18,800 nt of DNA from a bacterium (GTDB lineage Bacteria > UBA9089 > CG2-30-40-21 > SBAY01), in NCBI GenBank assembly GCA_040757115.1, contig JBFLYA010000064.1:1-18800 (forward strand), given 5' to 3'. Positions 12,401-16,893 of the stretch are shown here, piece after piece. Within the stretch, counting starts at the first letter, position 1. Each line of letters starts with the position of its first letter. The notes under the pieces were generated by a model that saw nothing but the letters and a program-made list of their open reading frames with translations, did not search any database and was not told the DNA's origin. The position numbers were made by a program, and so were the translations under genes.

Positions 12401-12749
12401 AATAAGCTCCTTCTTCACCACTCTCTCCAGTAGCTGTGTCGTATATACTAATAGTACCGGTATAGGTAGCGTAAACCGTAGTTACTGTTGCTGCTGCATC
12501 GGTATTCCAATTTGTTAGATCAATATTTATCGCCCTTTTCAATGTATATGTTGCCCCAGTAGTCACATCCCACTTCAGATACATCTTCCCCCCAGATCTT
12601 AATTCCTGTGTAAGCTGAGGAGCGGCATATACCTTTTCCAACAGCCCAAAACTTAAGCCCATGGTTAATAAAAGCACCCAAGAAAAGTTTATTTTTATTA
12701 GTTTTTTCCTCATTTTACTCCCTTCCTTTATTAAATTTTTAATACTCAT
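492..12749 (-). CDS. Giant secreted Ig/FN3/PKD repeat surface protein with FlgD-type C-terminal domain
   Basis: This 4085-residue protein has a Sec signal peptide (basic stretch MRKKLIK, hydrophobic WVLLLTMGLSFGLL, probable cleavage near VYA-AP, residues 41-43). By sequence reading, residues about 44-410 are FN3-like. About 412-2724 is a run of roughly 22 Ig-like modules with the pattern PxVxIxxP...VxFTYTExNP...GTYSVxVxMTDKxG. Another Ig-like unit runs to about 2863, then three FN3-like domains to about 3274. Next come two PKD plus unknown-domain pairs (3276-3640; PKD marker GFGDGATATG), two more PKD-like domains (3641-3824), a ZU5-like region (3825-3970), and a FlgD-type Ig end (3988-4085; VKIYDTTGEEV, IWDGRTNGG, NGIYVYQI). 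Acidic Ca-binding-like loops lie near 3012 (DIDGDGD) and 3906 (DADQDG). Start 12749 has a strong AAGGAGG site. A second ATG at 12713, also preceded by GGAAGGGAG, would give a shorter signal peptide. Likely a surface filament or adhesin; ligand unknown. Confidence 0.93.
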   Translation of the reverse strand: MSIKNLIKEGSKMRKKLIKINFSWVLLLTMGLSFGLLEKVYAAPQLTQELRSGGKMYLKWDVTTGATYTLKRAINIDLTNWNTDAAATVTTVYATYTGTISIYDTATGESGEEGAYYRYRLREEGGGGWSNITLGYLDRTIPESIDDLIITSQAQQKSIQLQWTAPLDPPFKATATPNGSQLYYMIYRKAKAGKLVNGEINNNNLLAVVKAINPHNNSALQQFTCYDANGTGTIRDTNWQYYSWVNSNMGVPEKATQYAYAVITVDTAGVWTTNTTTYYPLGTPGTPTGNVSEISGAGQATIDLKGIVSILDLTGVGTGSGGVGSITLNWSAATNTLGIGYYFEIHRKQLPGTLTQEFINTGNYLIGTTTDTSYEGSVTSGLWYSFATIIVDPSDGVEKSPISNDLVILGDWTPPEVNITNVTPTYTESPGTITVSFTYNELNPDKYIINIYNDEMGINSIGSFTSTLTIPNDGTLTITGTVTINGVDGTYSVKVTIIDEGDNEGESVWDSAVVVDVGEPVVTVNEPANNVYRKNNGTVTVYFTYSEPNPNTYSVRIYQGATEIGSETGNLTTPEGSKTVNIQVSGATDGTYSVQVKVTDKLNHAGYGTATGLVVLDNKAPEVEVTEPSVDVYRENGGTVSVTFSYSELNPATYTITIGTVGSAEGTLTTPDGQKTVDVQVSGADGTYSVSVTVTDKVNLSDSGTAPGTVTLDNKAPEINITSPLGGTIYTQTPATITVTFTYVEDNPATITVTIGTTTVIGSATGTPESAVVQILDGYGTASVYIPDPPTPANGTYNVKVVMSDRVGKTDEDEELGAVWVDNTVPGTITIVAVLTNGNEENITGTISVGGTVTIRATAQDDETGIDKVEFYWGDTGLDTSGTDSSPSKLGTHTIVWNATGNGIKDLFCIAYDQAGNTATSPAIVTVVDNQPPQINIISPTTQDKVYQRGEGTVTVVFTYTEVYPATLTITINSEIYGVLTQTTTTTPNIPSAPVPTQATYTLTFTNAGNKEGTYTVSVLMSDKSIGSTTDTEEEAVIIDDTPPQMTIVYPTENNLAYATNTDIIIVRFTYTEANPDIAVVYMGTSSSLFAGTNTNLPPGTGTTIGTVSLGFENLPEGTYSIRGYMMDKCGVGTWTDIIWGVVVLDDTPPIVEITDPTTLNKAYKKGTDSVVVTFSFTEKYPGTLTISIEGTTFSTQTVYPSTSTPAQIPTIGSLTLPFEGLGDSPYSLFIELQDKVGKIGTNSQTDALIIDNISPEVTIINPLGSYTTTPDNRVVIFTYTEQNPDFATITITGVATETVFATTTTTFYGNWGQGTITIPAGSGTLDGTYTVEVTLTDKIGNKDTDTKDEALTIDDTAPAMTIVYPTEYNLAYATGTGIIVPRFTYTEANPYQASVGMGTSAQAGYVCVGTTINLPPGDGTTIGTVSLDFANLQEGTYSVKGTMTDKCGLGTQTPVIWGVVVVDMTGPEVEIINPTTSNKAYKKGTDSVVVEFSFTEKYPGTLTIGIGTSTMEYSTQTVYPATTTIPSQPVKGSLTLPFYGLAEGTYTLFIELEDKVGVIGTNSQADAVIIDDSGPKVTIINPLGSYTTTPADRVVLFDYEDASPFAYATITISGIATVFSTVTTLKGRGTVSIPAGNGTLDGTYTVEVIAVDILGNVGNAYKESALTIDDTEPAMTIVYPTEYNLAYALGTDTIVPRFIYTEANPYGACVGIGTSTILFRGLNFNLPPGTGTTIGTVSLDFKDLPEGTYSVVGTMTDKCGLGTQTPVIWGVVVVDMTGPKVEIINPTTSNKAYKKGTDSVVVTFSFTEKYPGTLTIGIGTSTMEYSTQTVYPATTTIPSQPVKGSLTLPFYGLAEGTYTLFIELEDKVGAIGTNSQTDAVIIDDSGPKVTIINPLGSYTTTPVNRVVLFDYEDASPFAYATITISGIATTTLFSTVTTLKGRGTVSIPAGNGTLDGTYTVGVIAVDTPGNVGNAYKESALTIDDTKPAMTIVYPTENNLAYALGTDTIVPRFIYTEANPYGACVGIGTSTILFRGLNFNLPPGTGTTIGTVSLDFKDLPEGTYSVVGTMTDKCGLGTQTPVIWGVVVVDMTGPKVEIINPTTSNKAYKKGTDSVVVTFSFTEKYPGTLTIGIGTSTMEYSTQTVYPATTTIPSQPVKGSLTLPFYGLAEGTYTLFIELEDKVGAIGTNSQTDAVIIDDSGPKVTIINPLGSYTTTPVNRVVLFDYEDASPFAYATITISGIATTTLFSTVTTLKGRGTVSIPAGNGTLDGTYTVGVIAVDTPGNVGNAYKESALTIDDTKPNVTLLYPTNGNPFYGQADGTFTITFSFTEENYGTSVVIISTFDGTIQTTISTTVAEEIGIGSATFNYNTASEGTYSVKVEMRDIVNKLGTATQREAIIIDTTDPVLKMISPATVTYTMATDTVKVIFTYTEIHPGTITARLIGTSGAVSAFTLTTTLTPTGTNTSLQGTLTLQLNSVSDGTYSIQVEMIDKANNSTVTTHPDAVIIVDTILPEVTIISPTTNSPAYGTGTGSIKVVFTYTEANPEMATITIVGTGISTSTTNLVGGPGVHQGTVTLPFTGLSNVTYSLKIELSDIPGNVGSSTQQDALIIDAQPPIVTIISPTGYGTKTWACEGGKIEVVFSYTEQNPASFTITFAGPLGEIGSFTQIGNISPGTDCIRSEVVTLTNTIANEGTYTLTITMYDMLSVPGAAATKSALWIDTTNPETQGTGTDISSPAWGAMVPVEPGTISGVIGDGVTNPLWMSGVRKVVAYFIHAGENIPDDSPSGYPYASETDPAFLALNPIYIGSYIVSQTPAPAVATYSINWDPTTFPPGGFWIVTFVYDEAGNVYDPWLPGGIRDVTPPEQIRDVEGKSPQGTKDVVLDWTDNGVPYDNSGSICGYRIYAKSDDDDPYNPPPAAPDKNAVANFVPSGTYTVWRYLVNVEGRYWFWVAAVDEEIIYDGGDSVIETYPQIGYDDTFVASGTGSQPGATYTTIIEPGLNKYINSIPGDIDGDGDVEYPNTDDRGPNIAPLSPPVLVYINDMTPPPVVTKFNATMTTNSSVLLQGTQTTKNKKIDNDEMDYYLVYRKAQGTNLVDADLIDVNQIAQVDYNPVNITEDLPGTYTYHFQYIDSAVTVGQTYAYAVIAVDRTGNKSAISIGVNTVVTVLDTTPPQAITTLDAQPIAGSRTVKLTWLEPIDNVGVTLYTVYRATSPIYATSTAVFRGTTTATEYDDVGIASDEGKTFYYAVISEDAAGNESNISNSPFATVNDVTPPTPAFSYDPSSPKQDEDVTFDASRSNDNIGVVSYYWGFGDGATATGMVVTHRFAEKKTYTVTLEVKDAAGNGSSTSQDVVVGDSEKPVISGLANRKGNTGDMVSVPVTVTDNNEVATVTVHYSQDGNEYSTTTVGSGKNWNWTFTFTATDTSVSDIEYYVEASDYDGNTLVSGKWYIKITDNDDPTAAFSYDPSSPKQDEDVTFDASGSNDNIGVVSYYWGFGDGATATGRVVTHRFAEKKTYTVTLEVKDAARNGSLTSQNVVVGDSEKPVISGLGDRKGTTGDPVFVPVTVTDNNMVTSIILHYYQDGNEYSTSTVANVGTWTGTLTFTANNNSVGKIRYSIEARDDDGNISESSIREITITDDENPVAVFTYSPITPEQNQIVTFNAGSSTDNIKIVTYTWTFGDGDILSLPGWECTHRYTHIGTYTVKLEVQDNAGNKASTQTSIVVKDKETPVPHINCNNSGIDQNPKPVEEDAAVIFDGSKSTDNGIIKTYIWEFAGNGTQIVATTTSAITYSFANPGLYTVYLNVVDDNNNTSTVPASIQVTVVYKQLTKTQTIGANGGILGEVNDITLNIQAGALGANVEFKVEPASLAEIPNGFVGIAGTAYKITPKKLFNKEGTLTIWYADADQDGLVEECDINNFQKQPLKAEDLRIYYFDGYDWMMLPSVVNIASRTVMAKINHTGKFAIGIKDQGIAGRDVDPDTILANLVLTENPFAPSGSNFTEFHGDLGRDSYITVKIYDTTGEEVRELPRTLVTAGASRVLAIWDGRTNGGEITENGIYVYQIKVAQIGGRMKVETHAIGIVK
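2166..2915 (-). repeat. 552-bp duplicated PKD plus partner-domain unit
   Basis: The segments 2166-2363 and 2718-2915 are 552 bp (184 codons) apart and nearly identical. I count three base differences over 198 bp: two change residues (Arg/Met after GDGATATG and Gly/Arg in the DAS-SND segment) and one is silent. Each unit encodes a PKD domain (FSYDPSSPKQDEDVTFDAS) followed by a beta-rich domain beginning SGL.(N/D)RKG. Outside the PKD part the copies are clearly more diverged. This points to recent local gene conversion rather than duplication of the whole unit. Confidence 0.8.
5845..7728 (-). repeat. Two near-identical 942-bp tandem copies (three Ig modules each)
   Basis: Positions 5845-6786 and 6787-7728 are head-to-tail copies of exactly 942 bp (314 codons). 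On line-by-line comparison I find a single mismatch, 6758 (T) versus 7700 (A), which changes Asn to Tyr in the PTE(N/Y)NLAY motif. The copies encode residues about 1675-1988 and 1989-2302. Each contains three different Ig modules starting AMTIVYPTE, KVEIINPTTSNKAYKKGTD and KVTIINPLGSYTTTP. Such identity within a coding array implies very recent unequal recombination, or an assembly effect. Confidence 0.92.
7729..9618 (-). repeat. Two older, diverged copies of the three-Ig supermodule
   Basis: The same alpha-beta-gamma order of Ig modules continues upstream in two further units of about 945 bp, 7729-8673 and 8674-9618 (residues about 1046-1674). The nearer unit is very similar to the young copies but carries scattered substitutions and indels, for example an extra QAGYVCVG segment and a shorter SGIATVFST. 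The farther unit is substantially diverged and keeps FTYTEQNP where the younger gamma modules read FDYEDASP. Divergence increases toward the protein's N-terminus, so the array appears to have grown toward the C-terminus. Confidence 0.8.
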
Positions 12750-12758
12750 AAAAAGATT

Positions 12759-12765
12759 CCTCCTT
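12759..12765 (-). promoter_or_regulatory. Strong Shine-Dalgarno of the giant gene (AAGGAGG)
   Basis: AAGGAGG on the minus strand lies 9 nt before ATG 12747-12749 and supports that start. GGAAGGGAG also precedes an in-frame ATG at 12711-12713, which directly heads the classical signal peptide MRKKLIK. Two competing or alternative starts are therefore possible. Confidence 0.65.
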
Positions 12766-12777
12766 AAGCTTTAGATT

Positions 12778-12797
12778 ATTGTGACCAGTCGGACAAT
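12778..12797. promoter_or_regulatory. 20-bp interrupted dyad in the giant gene's leader
   Basis: ATTGTGACCAGTCGGACAAT forms a dyad: ATTGT pairs with ACAAT outside, GAC pairs with GTC inside, with a 2-nt GG bulge. It lies 12 bp upstream of the Shine-Dalgarno and inside the predicted 5' leader. It could be an operator or an RNA hairpin near the ribosome binding site. No known motif is assigned. Confidence 0.35.
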
Positions 12798-12821
12798 TTA
12801 GACAAATCTAACCATTCTTTC

Positions 12822-12894
12822 TAAAAAAAATCTCACCCCCTCCCCTCTCAAGTCTATTATTTTAACACCTAAGAAGTTCAATTAGAAGTGAGAT
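12822..12894 (-). promoter_or_regulatory. Possible attenuator-like hairpin in the leader RNA
   Basis: The predicted transcript would begin near A12894 with AUCUCAC. The complementary GUGAGAU occurs at 12830-12836 and runs directly into a U-tract (eight A on the plus strand, 12823-12830). This gives a 7-bp stem closed by a purine-rich loop (GAGAGGGGAGGGGG on the minus strand) and followed by U residues, resembling an intrinsic terminator. The long loop of about 51 nt makes it speculative. Confidence 0.3.
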
Positions 12895-12900
12895 GTTAAG

Positions 12901-12929
12901 ATTTTACACTATAATCTCAATTTTGTCAA
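12901..12929 (-). promoter_or_regulatory. Sigma70-type promoter for the giant gene (TTGACA-N17-TAAAAT)
   Basis: On the minus strand a perfect -35 TTGACA (12924-12929) is separated by exactly 17 nt from -10 TAAAAT (12901-12906, five of six consensus bases). A start at A12894 would give a leader of about 145 nt before ATG 12749. The promoter sits just downstream of the miniature element at 12948-13084, so the giant gene probably has its own promoter. Confidence 0.65.
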
Positions 12930-12947
12930 GTATTTTTTTAAAAAAGC

Positions 12948-13084
12948 CAGCAATTCTCGGTGAAAAAGTTCGCAACTCTTTTATTCTCAATGTGTCCTAC
13001 AATAGATTGTCGCGAAAAATAATTTTGTAGTTATGGGCTAAGTCAAGTGGTTTCAAGGTATCACAAATTCACCGAGAATTACTG
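12948..13084. mobile_element. Probable miniature element with 17-bp terminal inverted repeats
   Basis: CAGCAATTCTCGGTGAA (12948-12964) and TTCACCGAGAATTACTG (13068-13084) are inverted repeats with one mismatch, 13 bp of which are perfect. The 137-bp interior has no coding potential. The flanks TAAAAAAG (12939-12946) and T-A7-G (13085-13093) look like a target duplication altered by one A, with one extra base on the left side. It fills much of the gap between the barrel gene's stop and the giant gene's promoter. The rest of 13085-13170 is AT-rich with two T-tracts on the minus strand but no clear hairpin terminator. Confidence 0.55.
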
Positions 13085-13170
13085 TAAAAAAAGTTTAAAA
13101 TATTTTGGATGACCCAGATTTTAAAACAAAAAAATTCTGCGTAAAAAATCTTGCGTTCTATCTTCTTTAT

Positions 13171-14823
13171 TCAAAACATCTTCGTATATTTAATCATCCC
13201 CCGGTCTGCTTTATAATCAGTTGCAGGGTCCTCCTTATCCTTATTTTTCATCCGCTCATAGGAAAAGGTAAATTGCGAGGTAAAAGAACGATAATAATCT
13301 ACCTCTAATTTTGCTGTCCATTCTTTACTACTATAGTTTTTTTCAATCCGATATTCCTCAAATTCATATCCAGGTTTTAATATCAACTTTTGGGGGATAA
13401 TATCGTAAATTAAATCAATAGTTGTATTAAAGGTATCATCATCTTCATTACCAGTTTTATTTTTGGTATATGAAAGGTAGTTAGCGAGGGTGAATTTTTG
13501 GGCAAATTTTGTATTCAGTGTCAAAGAAATCACATCGGATTTATAATCCTCATATTCAGTGCCATAAGAATCTGAGCTTTTGTCATCAATATCCGACCTC
13601 TGTAAATCAAGCACCAAATCCGTCTCTTTGATAGAGTGACATAATTCTAATGATATTTCTTTTGTAAGTTTATCAAGTTTTGGATACGAGTCGGTATATC
13701 TATCACTTAATTCATCGGTCAACTCACATTCAAGCGTTATTTGTGGATATTTTTCGGGTTTCAGTTCAAATATGGTGCTAATAACCTTTGTTTTGGTAAT
13801 CGGGTATCCTGAATCATTTTCTAAATTATCTTCATAAATTTCACCTTCTAAAATAAAACTACAGATTTCATTTGGTAACCATTCGGCGGTGGTAAAATAT
13901 CCTTTTGCATCCGTTTCTAAATATGGACTACCTGCACTAAAATAATCAGTTCCGAGATAATCATATCCTATTTCAAAGTTCCATTTCTTTTTTTTATCTG
14001 CCTTTAAACTAACTTTATACGCCTTATCGTGGGCTGTAGGACTTCCCACCTCTTCATAACTATTTCTGGCTAATTCTCCAGATAAAGTTAAGAAATGATT
14101 AAAAAAGGAAACTGCGGTATCTATTGCCACTACATCATTTTTAATGGGAAGGGTTGTAACCGTGCCTCGTTCTTCTCTTGAATCCTTATCATCATTTATT
14201 TTAAAATAGGTTATACCGAAAAATGTATTTTTAGTTGGGGATGAAGAAAATCTCATCCCACCCAGCCACTGGTCATAATAAGTATATCCATAATCCCATT
14301 TCTCATTTCCATTTTTATCTTCATTTGCATCCAGCACACCATCTTCATCTTCATCAATTTCATAGACCGATGCCTCTTGTAAGCGACCACCGATAAGCAT
14401 AAATTCTGATTTTTCGCCTAAATTAATCCGACGATTAAATTTTAACCCAAATTTTGGACTGACATCATCAGATAGTGTAAAATCAGATATTTCCTCATAT
14501 ACATCGCCTAACTCAAATATCATCCCTGTCCTGGAAAGACCAAAGGTGAATGATTCAACTATCTCATCCCAATCATCATCGCGGTTATTAAACTTAAGTT
14601 CAATTGAGCTATTAAGGTCTAAATTTAGAAATCTACCATTGACCAGATATTCTACCCCTACAGTTAAATCAGGTGGTATATCTTCAATAGTTTTATTGTT
14701 GATATTAGTTTGAGTCACAGATATTGCCGTATTGCCACTTAAATCGATTTTTTTTGCCAGGACATTTTGTGAAAAAAGCACCAAACTAAGTAGCACTCCA
14801 CTGATTAATTTATTCACTTGCAT
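13171..14823 (-). CDS. Putative outer-membrane beta-barrel protein (550 aa)
   Basis: The product starts MQVNKLISGVLLSLVLFSQNVLA, a clear Sec signal peptide with probable cleavage after ALA-type VLA (residue 23). The mature protein is a series of alternating amphipathic strands separated by charged loops (FMLIGGRLQE, TFFGITYFKIND, KWNFEIGYDYLG, TLANYLSYTKN, KLEVDYYRSFTSQFTFSYE) and ends in Phe, as expected of barrel proteins recognised by the BAM machinery. An Asp-rich segment at about residues 157-177 (DEDEDGVLDANEDKNGNEKWD without its last residue resembles paired Ca-binding loops) is probably a surface loop. ATG 14823 is chosen because of GGAGGT 7 nt upstream. The frame extends 40 codons further, but those come from repeat-element DNA. 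The specific family is not recognised. It lies between the FecR-domain gene and the giant surface protein gene, so it may be a receptor, porin or anchor for the latter. Confidence 0.8.
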   Translation of the reverse strand: MQVNKLISGVLLSLVLFSQNVLAKKIDLSGNTAISVTQTNINNKTIEDIPPDLTVGVEYLVNGRFLNLDLNSSIELKFNNRDDDWDEIVESFTFGLSRTGMIFELGDVYEEISDFTLSDDVSPKFGLKFNRRINLGEKSEFMLIGGRLQEASVYEIDEDEDGVLDANEDKNGNEKWDYGYTYYDQWLGGMRFSSSPTKNTFFGITYFKINDDKDSREERGTVTTLPIKNDVVAIDTAVSFFNHFLTLSGELARNSYEEVGSPTAHDKAYKVSLKADKKKKWNFEIGYDYLGTDYFSAGSPYLETDAKGYFTTAEWLPNEICSFILEGEIYEDNLENDSGYPITKTKVISTIFELKPEKYPQITLECELTDELSDRYTDSYPKLDKLTKEISLELCHSIKETDLVLDLQRSDIDDKSSDSYGTEYEDYKSDVISLTLNTKFAQKFTLANYLSYTKNKTGNEDDDTFNTTIDLIYDIIPQKLILKPGYEFEEYRIEKNYSSKEWTAKLEVDYYRSFTSQFTFSYERMKNKDKEDPATDYKADRGMIKYTKMF

Positions 14824-14830
14824 AAAAAAC

Positions 14831-14836
14831 ACCTCC
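14831..14836 (-). promoter_or_regulatory. Shine-Dalgarno GGAGGT fixing the barrel gene's start
   Basis: GGAGGT on the minus strand is 7 nt before ATG 14823, and the longer in-frame ATG at 14943 has no comparable site. The terminal inverted repeat of the element at 14848 begins only 12 bp upstream of this site, so no native promoter is left between them. Confidence 0.75.
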
Positions 14837-14847
14837 AGACTAAAGAT

Positions 14848-15239
14848 GTAACCGTTCAGGGATATAGCCACAGAGTCACAGAGAACACAGAGGGAATATA
14901 TAACTACGAATGAACACGAATAATAAAAAGATTTGGTAAGCATTCAGGTGGTGTAACAAAAGGAGATGTGGAGATTAAGGAGATAGGGAGATATTATTAA
15001 AAAAATTGAAATTAGTAGAAACTAATAGAAATTTATGGAAATTTGTTGTTTTCCACAATCAATTTCTACCTATTTCTATAAATTTCAATCTATTTCTATT
15101 ATCTTATCTCCATATCGCCCTTATCTCCTTATCCCCTTTCTTACACTTTTGATATATAGCCTGAACGGTTACAAAAAAAGATATTTTCCTCTCTGCGAAC
15201 TCTTGCGTCTCTGCGGTAAAAGATTACCTGAACGGTTAC
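14848..15239. mobile_element. Palindromic CACAGAG-type repeat element, split by an inner element
   Basis: The outer ends are perfect inverted repeats GTAACCGTTCAGG (14848-14860) and CCTGAACGGTTAC (15227-15239). Left-arm sequence (CCACAGAGTCACAGAGAAC) corresponds to the complement of the right arm (CCGCAGAGACGCAAGAGTT), so the element is a long imperfect palindrome of about 155 bp once the inner insertion 14936-15172 is removed. No gene is present. GACTAA occurs just outside both ends but is not flush with them, so the target duplication is unproven. It occupies almost the whole 433-bp gap between the FecR-domain gene and the barrel gene. Confidence 0.6.
14936..15172. mobile_element. Inner palindromic element, copy 1 (237 bp)
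   Basis: The ends are GTAAGCATTCAGG (14936-14948) and CCTGAACGGTTAC (15160-15172), imperfect inverted repeats. Inside, GTGTAACAAAAGGAGATGTG is mirrored by CTTATCCCCTTTCTTACAC, and the centre is a further palindrome of TAGAAATTTATGGAAATTTG type. The same element is found again at 18346-18800, same orientation, with high identity. The flanks AAAAAGATTTG and AAAAAAAGATATT are similar but not an exact duplication. Any frame across it is repeat-derived. Confidence 0.65.
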
Positions 15240-15256
15240 GGACTAACATTTGCTTC

Positions 15257-16615
15257 TTAATTTAACCTTGTTTGTAATCTACGGTGAATTTCCCTTTCTA
15301 TCTTTCTTGGGTCCATAATCTCTGTGGACTCATTTTCAGCCTTATCTATTACCATTAAGTTTAAATCTACTAATAACTTAACTTCTATCACTTTATATTT
15401 TTTGGGTGGTTTTGGTGACTCAGGTGACTCAACTGTTATTCGGACATTTAAAAAGAGAAATCCTTCATAATAATCCTCTTTTATTTTTTTCATCTCTTTC
15501 TCATTGAGATTGAGAAAAACATTCCTGACTCCACTTCCTAAATCCGTGGCTCTAACAAATATAGATACTGGCACTGGTTCCGTTCCTTCAAATTTCCTCT
15601 CATTCCCCTCACAGGCTTCTTTTATCTTCTCTATTAATTGGTCTGGAATTTTAGGGTCTATTCTCCAGTCCTGGATAATCGGTGAAATAGGGTCAAAGAA
15701 AGGGAAATGGACAACCACCGCCCCAACCTCTCCTTTTTCATACCAGGCTTTAATGGCTAATTCATTTGGTCCTGGTTTCAAAAAGGGTTTGAAGCGATAT
15801 TTGGTTATCCCTTTGGGTAATTCGATGGGTCGGTTATCTCCAATCTCTAAAAAGCAAGCTGGCATCTGATTTATATTTACAGGGATAGGTGGAGGAGAGA
15901 TAAAAACGGTTACATCTGGGATTTCATTGATAAAGGGTTTATTTTCGCCTGGGAATTGGGCATAGAGTTTTGGTGCGGGTAATGGTTTAAACTTAGGTAA
16001 TTTTTCTTCCAGAGGTATAAATATCTCCGGCGGTGTAACCTCATCCGGGGTAATACAGTATGCCTTTTCTTTCTCTCTAATCGTTGTCCATTCATCTTCT
16101 GGCTCTTCCAGACCACGCATTCTAACCACACCTGTATGGACTTTACAGGTAGTTTCGCCTTGTTTGCCTACTTCTACCTCAAGTTTAGTGCCACGAATAC
16201 CAATTATCGCTACTGGTGTCTGAATATTAAACTCTGAGTCCCTGGTTTTTAGTTTTTCCACTGTGCCTAAGATTTTACCCAGCCAGAGTTTCATTTCCGA
16301 TTTAGTTTTGCCCGTCTGGGTTTCTTCAAATAATTCCTTAATATCAATCGTTGTATTTTCATACATCTCAATTGTCGTGCCATCGTCAAATTCAATGGTG
16401 GCTTGAGAGATAAACTTTGTGCGGATTCTATCGTTGATATAAAGTCGCATATCCACTTTTGCCTTAATCCATTTCACCTCCCCTGCCCTCAATACCTCGC
16501 ACTCACCGCTCACTTTAGTAATAGTCACTCCTAAATCTTTATTTGCTAATGCCAAACTTGAAAGGAGACTCAAAAATATTACCATAAAAATAAATTGTTT
16601 TTTATACATCATCAT
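15257..16615 (-). CDS. Secreted FecR-domain protein (452 aa)
   Basis: Residues 1-24 (MMMYKKQFIFMVIFLSLLSS then LALA) form a Sec signal peptide. Residues about 57-170 match the FecR domain: IEFDDGTTIEMYENTTIDI, WLGKILGTVEKL and the hallmark TPVAIIGIRGTKLEVEV (133-148). A Pro-rich linker (about 190-250) follows, then beta-rich C-terminal segments including an Ig-like part (about 335-430; VSIFVRATDLGSGVRNVFL, MVIDKAENEST). Classical FecR proteins are inner-membrane anti-sigma regulators. This one has a cleavable signal, no internal membrane helix and no adjacent sigma factor, so it is more likely a periplasmic or surface sensor/scaffold. Three ATGs in a row follow AGGAGGAAGGG; the first (16615) has 5-nt spacing and the second 8 nt, so the exact start is uncertain by one or two residues. 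It precedes the barrel and giant surface genes. Confidence 0.88.
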   Translation of the reverse strand: MMMYKKQFIFMVIFLSLLSSLALANKDLGVTITKVSGECEVLRAGEVKWIKAKVDMRLYINDRIRTKFISQATIEFDDGTTIEMYENTTIDIKELFEETQTGKTKSEMKLWLGKILGTVEKLKTRDSEFNIQTPVAIIGIRGTKLEVEVGKQGETTCKVHTGVVRMRGLEEPEDEWTTIREKEKAYCITPDEVTPPEIFIPLEEKLPKFKPLPAPKLYAQFPGENKPFINEIPDVTVFISPPPIPVNINQMPACFLEIGDNRPIELPKGITKYRFKPFLKPGPNELAIKAWYEKGEVGAVVVHFPFFDPISPIIQDWRIDPKIPDQLIEKIKEACEGNERKFEGTEPVPVSIFVRATDLGSGVRNVFLNLNEKEMKKIKEDYYEGFLFLNVRITVESPESPKPPKKYKVIEVKLLVDLNLMVIDKAENESTEIMDPRKIEREIHRRLQTRLN

Positions 16616-16652
16616 CCCTTCCTCCTCTAATAGATATATATCGTCAAAATAA

Positions 16653-16852
16653 GGTGGTGTCTGAAAATAACGCTAATAGTGAAATCTATTCAGATTTGGT
16701 GTAAAAAAGGGGATAAGGAGATAAAGGGAGATATGGAGATTATTCATTGTAATTTGCAAAATTTTAGAATGAATTTATCTCCTAATCTCCATAATCCCCA
16801 TATCTCCTTTTCTTACACTATTTCAACCTTTATGCTAGATTAAGACACCACC
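16653..16852. mobile_element. 200-bp miniature element with 8-bp target duplication
   Basis: The terminal inverted repeats are GGTGGTGTCTGA (16653-16664) and TAAGACACCACC (16841-16852), one mismatch in 12. Flush on both sides is the exact 8-bp direct repeat CAAAATAA (16645-16652 and 16853-16860), diagnostic of insertion. The interior is an imperfect palindrome: TGGTGTAAAAAAGGGGATAA mirrored by CATATCTCCTTTTCTTACAC. It has no coding capacity and is presumably moved by a transposase encoded elsewhere. It lies between the promoter at 16894-16922 and the FecR-domain start codon. Confidence 0.85.
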
Positions 16853-16893
16853 CAAAATAACTCACTTACTAAAATTAAATATCATGGAGCAAT

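Noticed and set aside
13085-13170. T-tracts after the barrel gene as an intrinsic terminator
   Set aside because: ACGCA followed by T-tracts occurs as a direct, not inverted, repeat; no stem is formed.
13105-13308. A 67-codon plus-strand frame overlapping the end of the barrel gene
   Set aside because: Antisense overlap with a well-supported gene, low-complexity composition, no supporting start signal.
14824-14943. N-terminal extension MLTKSFYY... of the barrel protein
   Set aside because: It is translated from the repeat elements, has no good ribosome binding site, and would bury a clear signal peptide that has its own GGAGGT.
14838-15249. GACTAA on both sides of the outer palindromic element as a target duplication
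   Set aside because: The copies are offset from the inverted ends by different distances (4 and 1 bp) and only 6 bp match, so it is not convincing.
15035-15265. A 76-codon plus-strand frame
   Set aside because: It lies almost wholly inside palindromic repeat DNA and has no domain or ribosome binding site.
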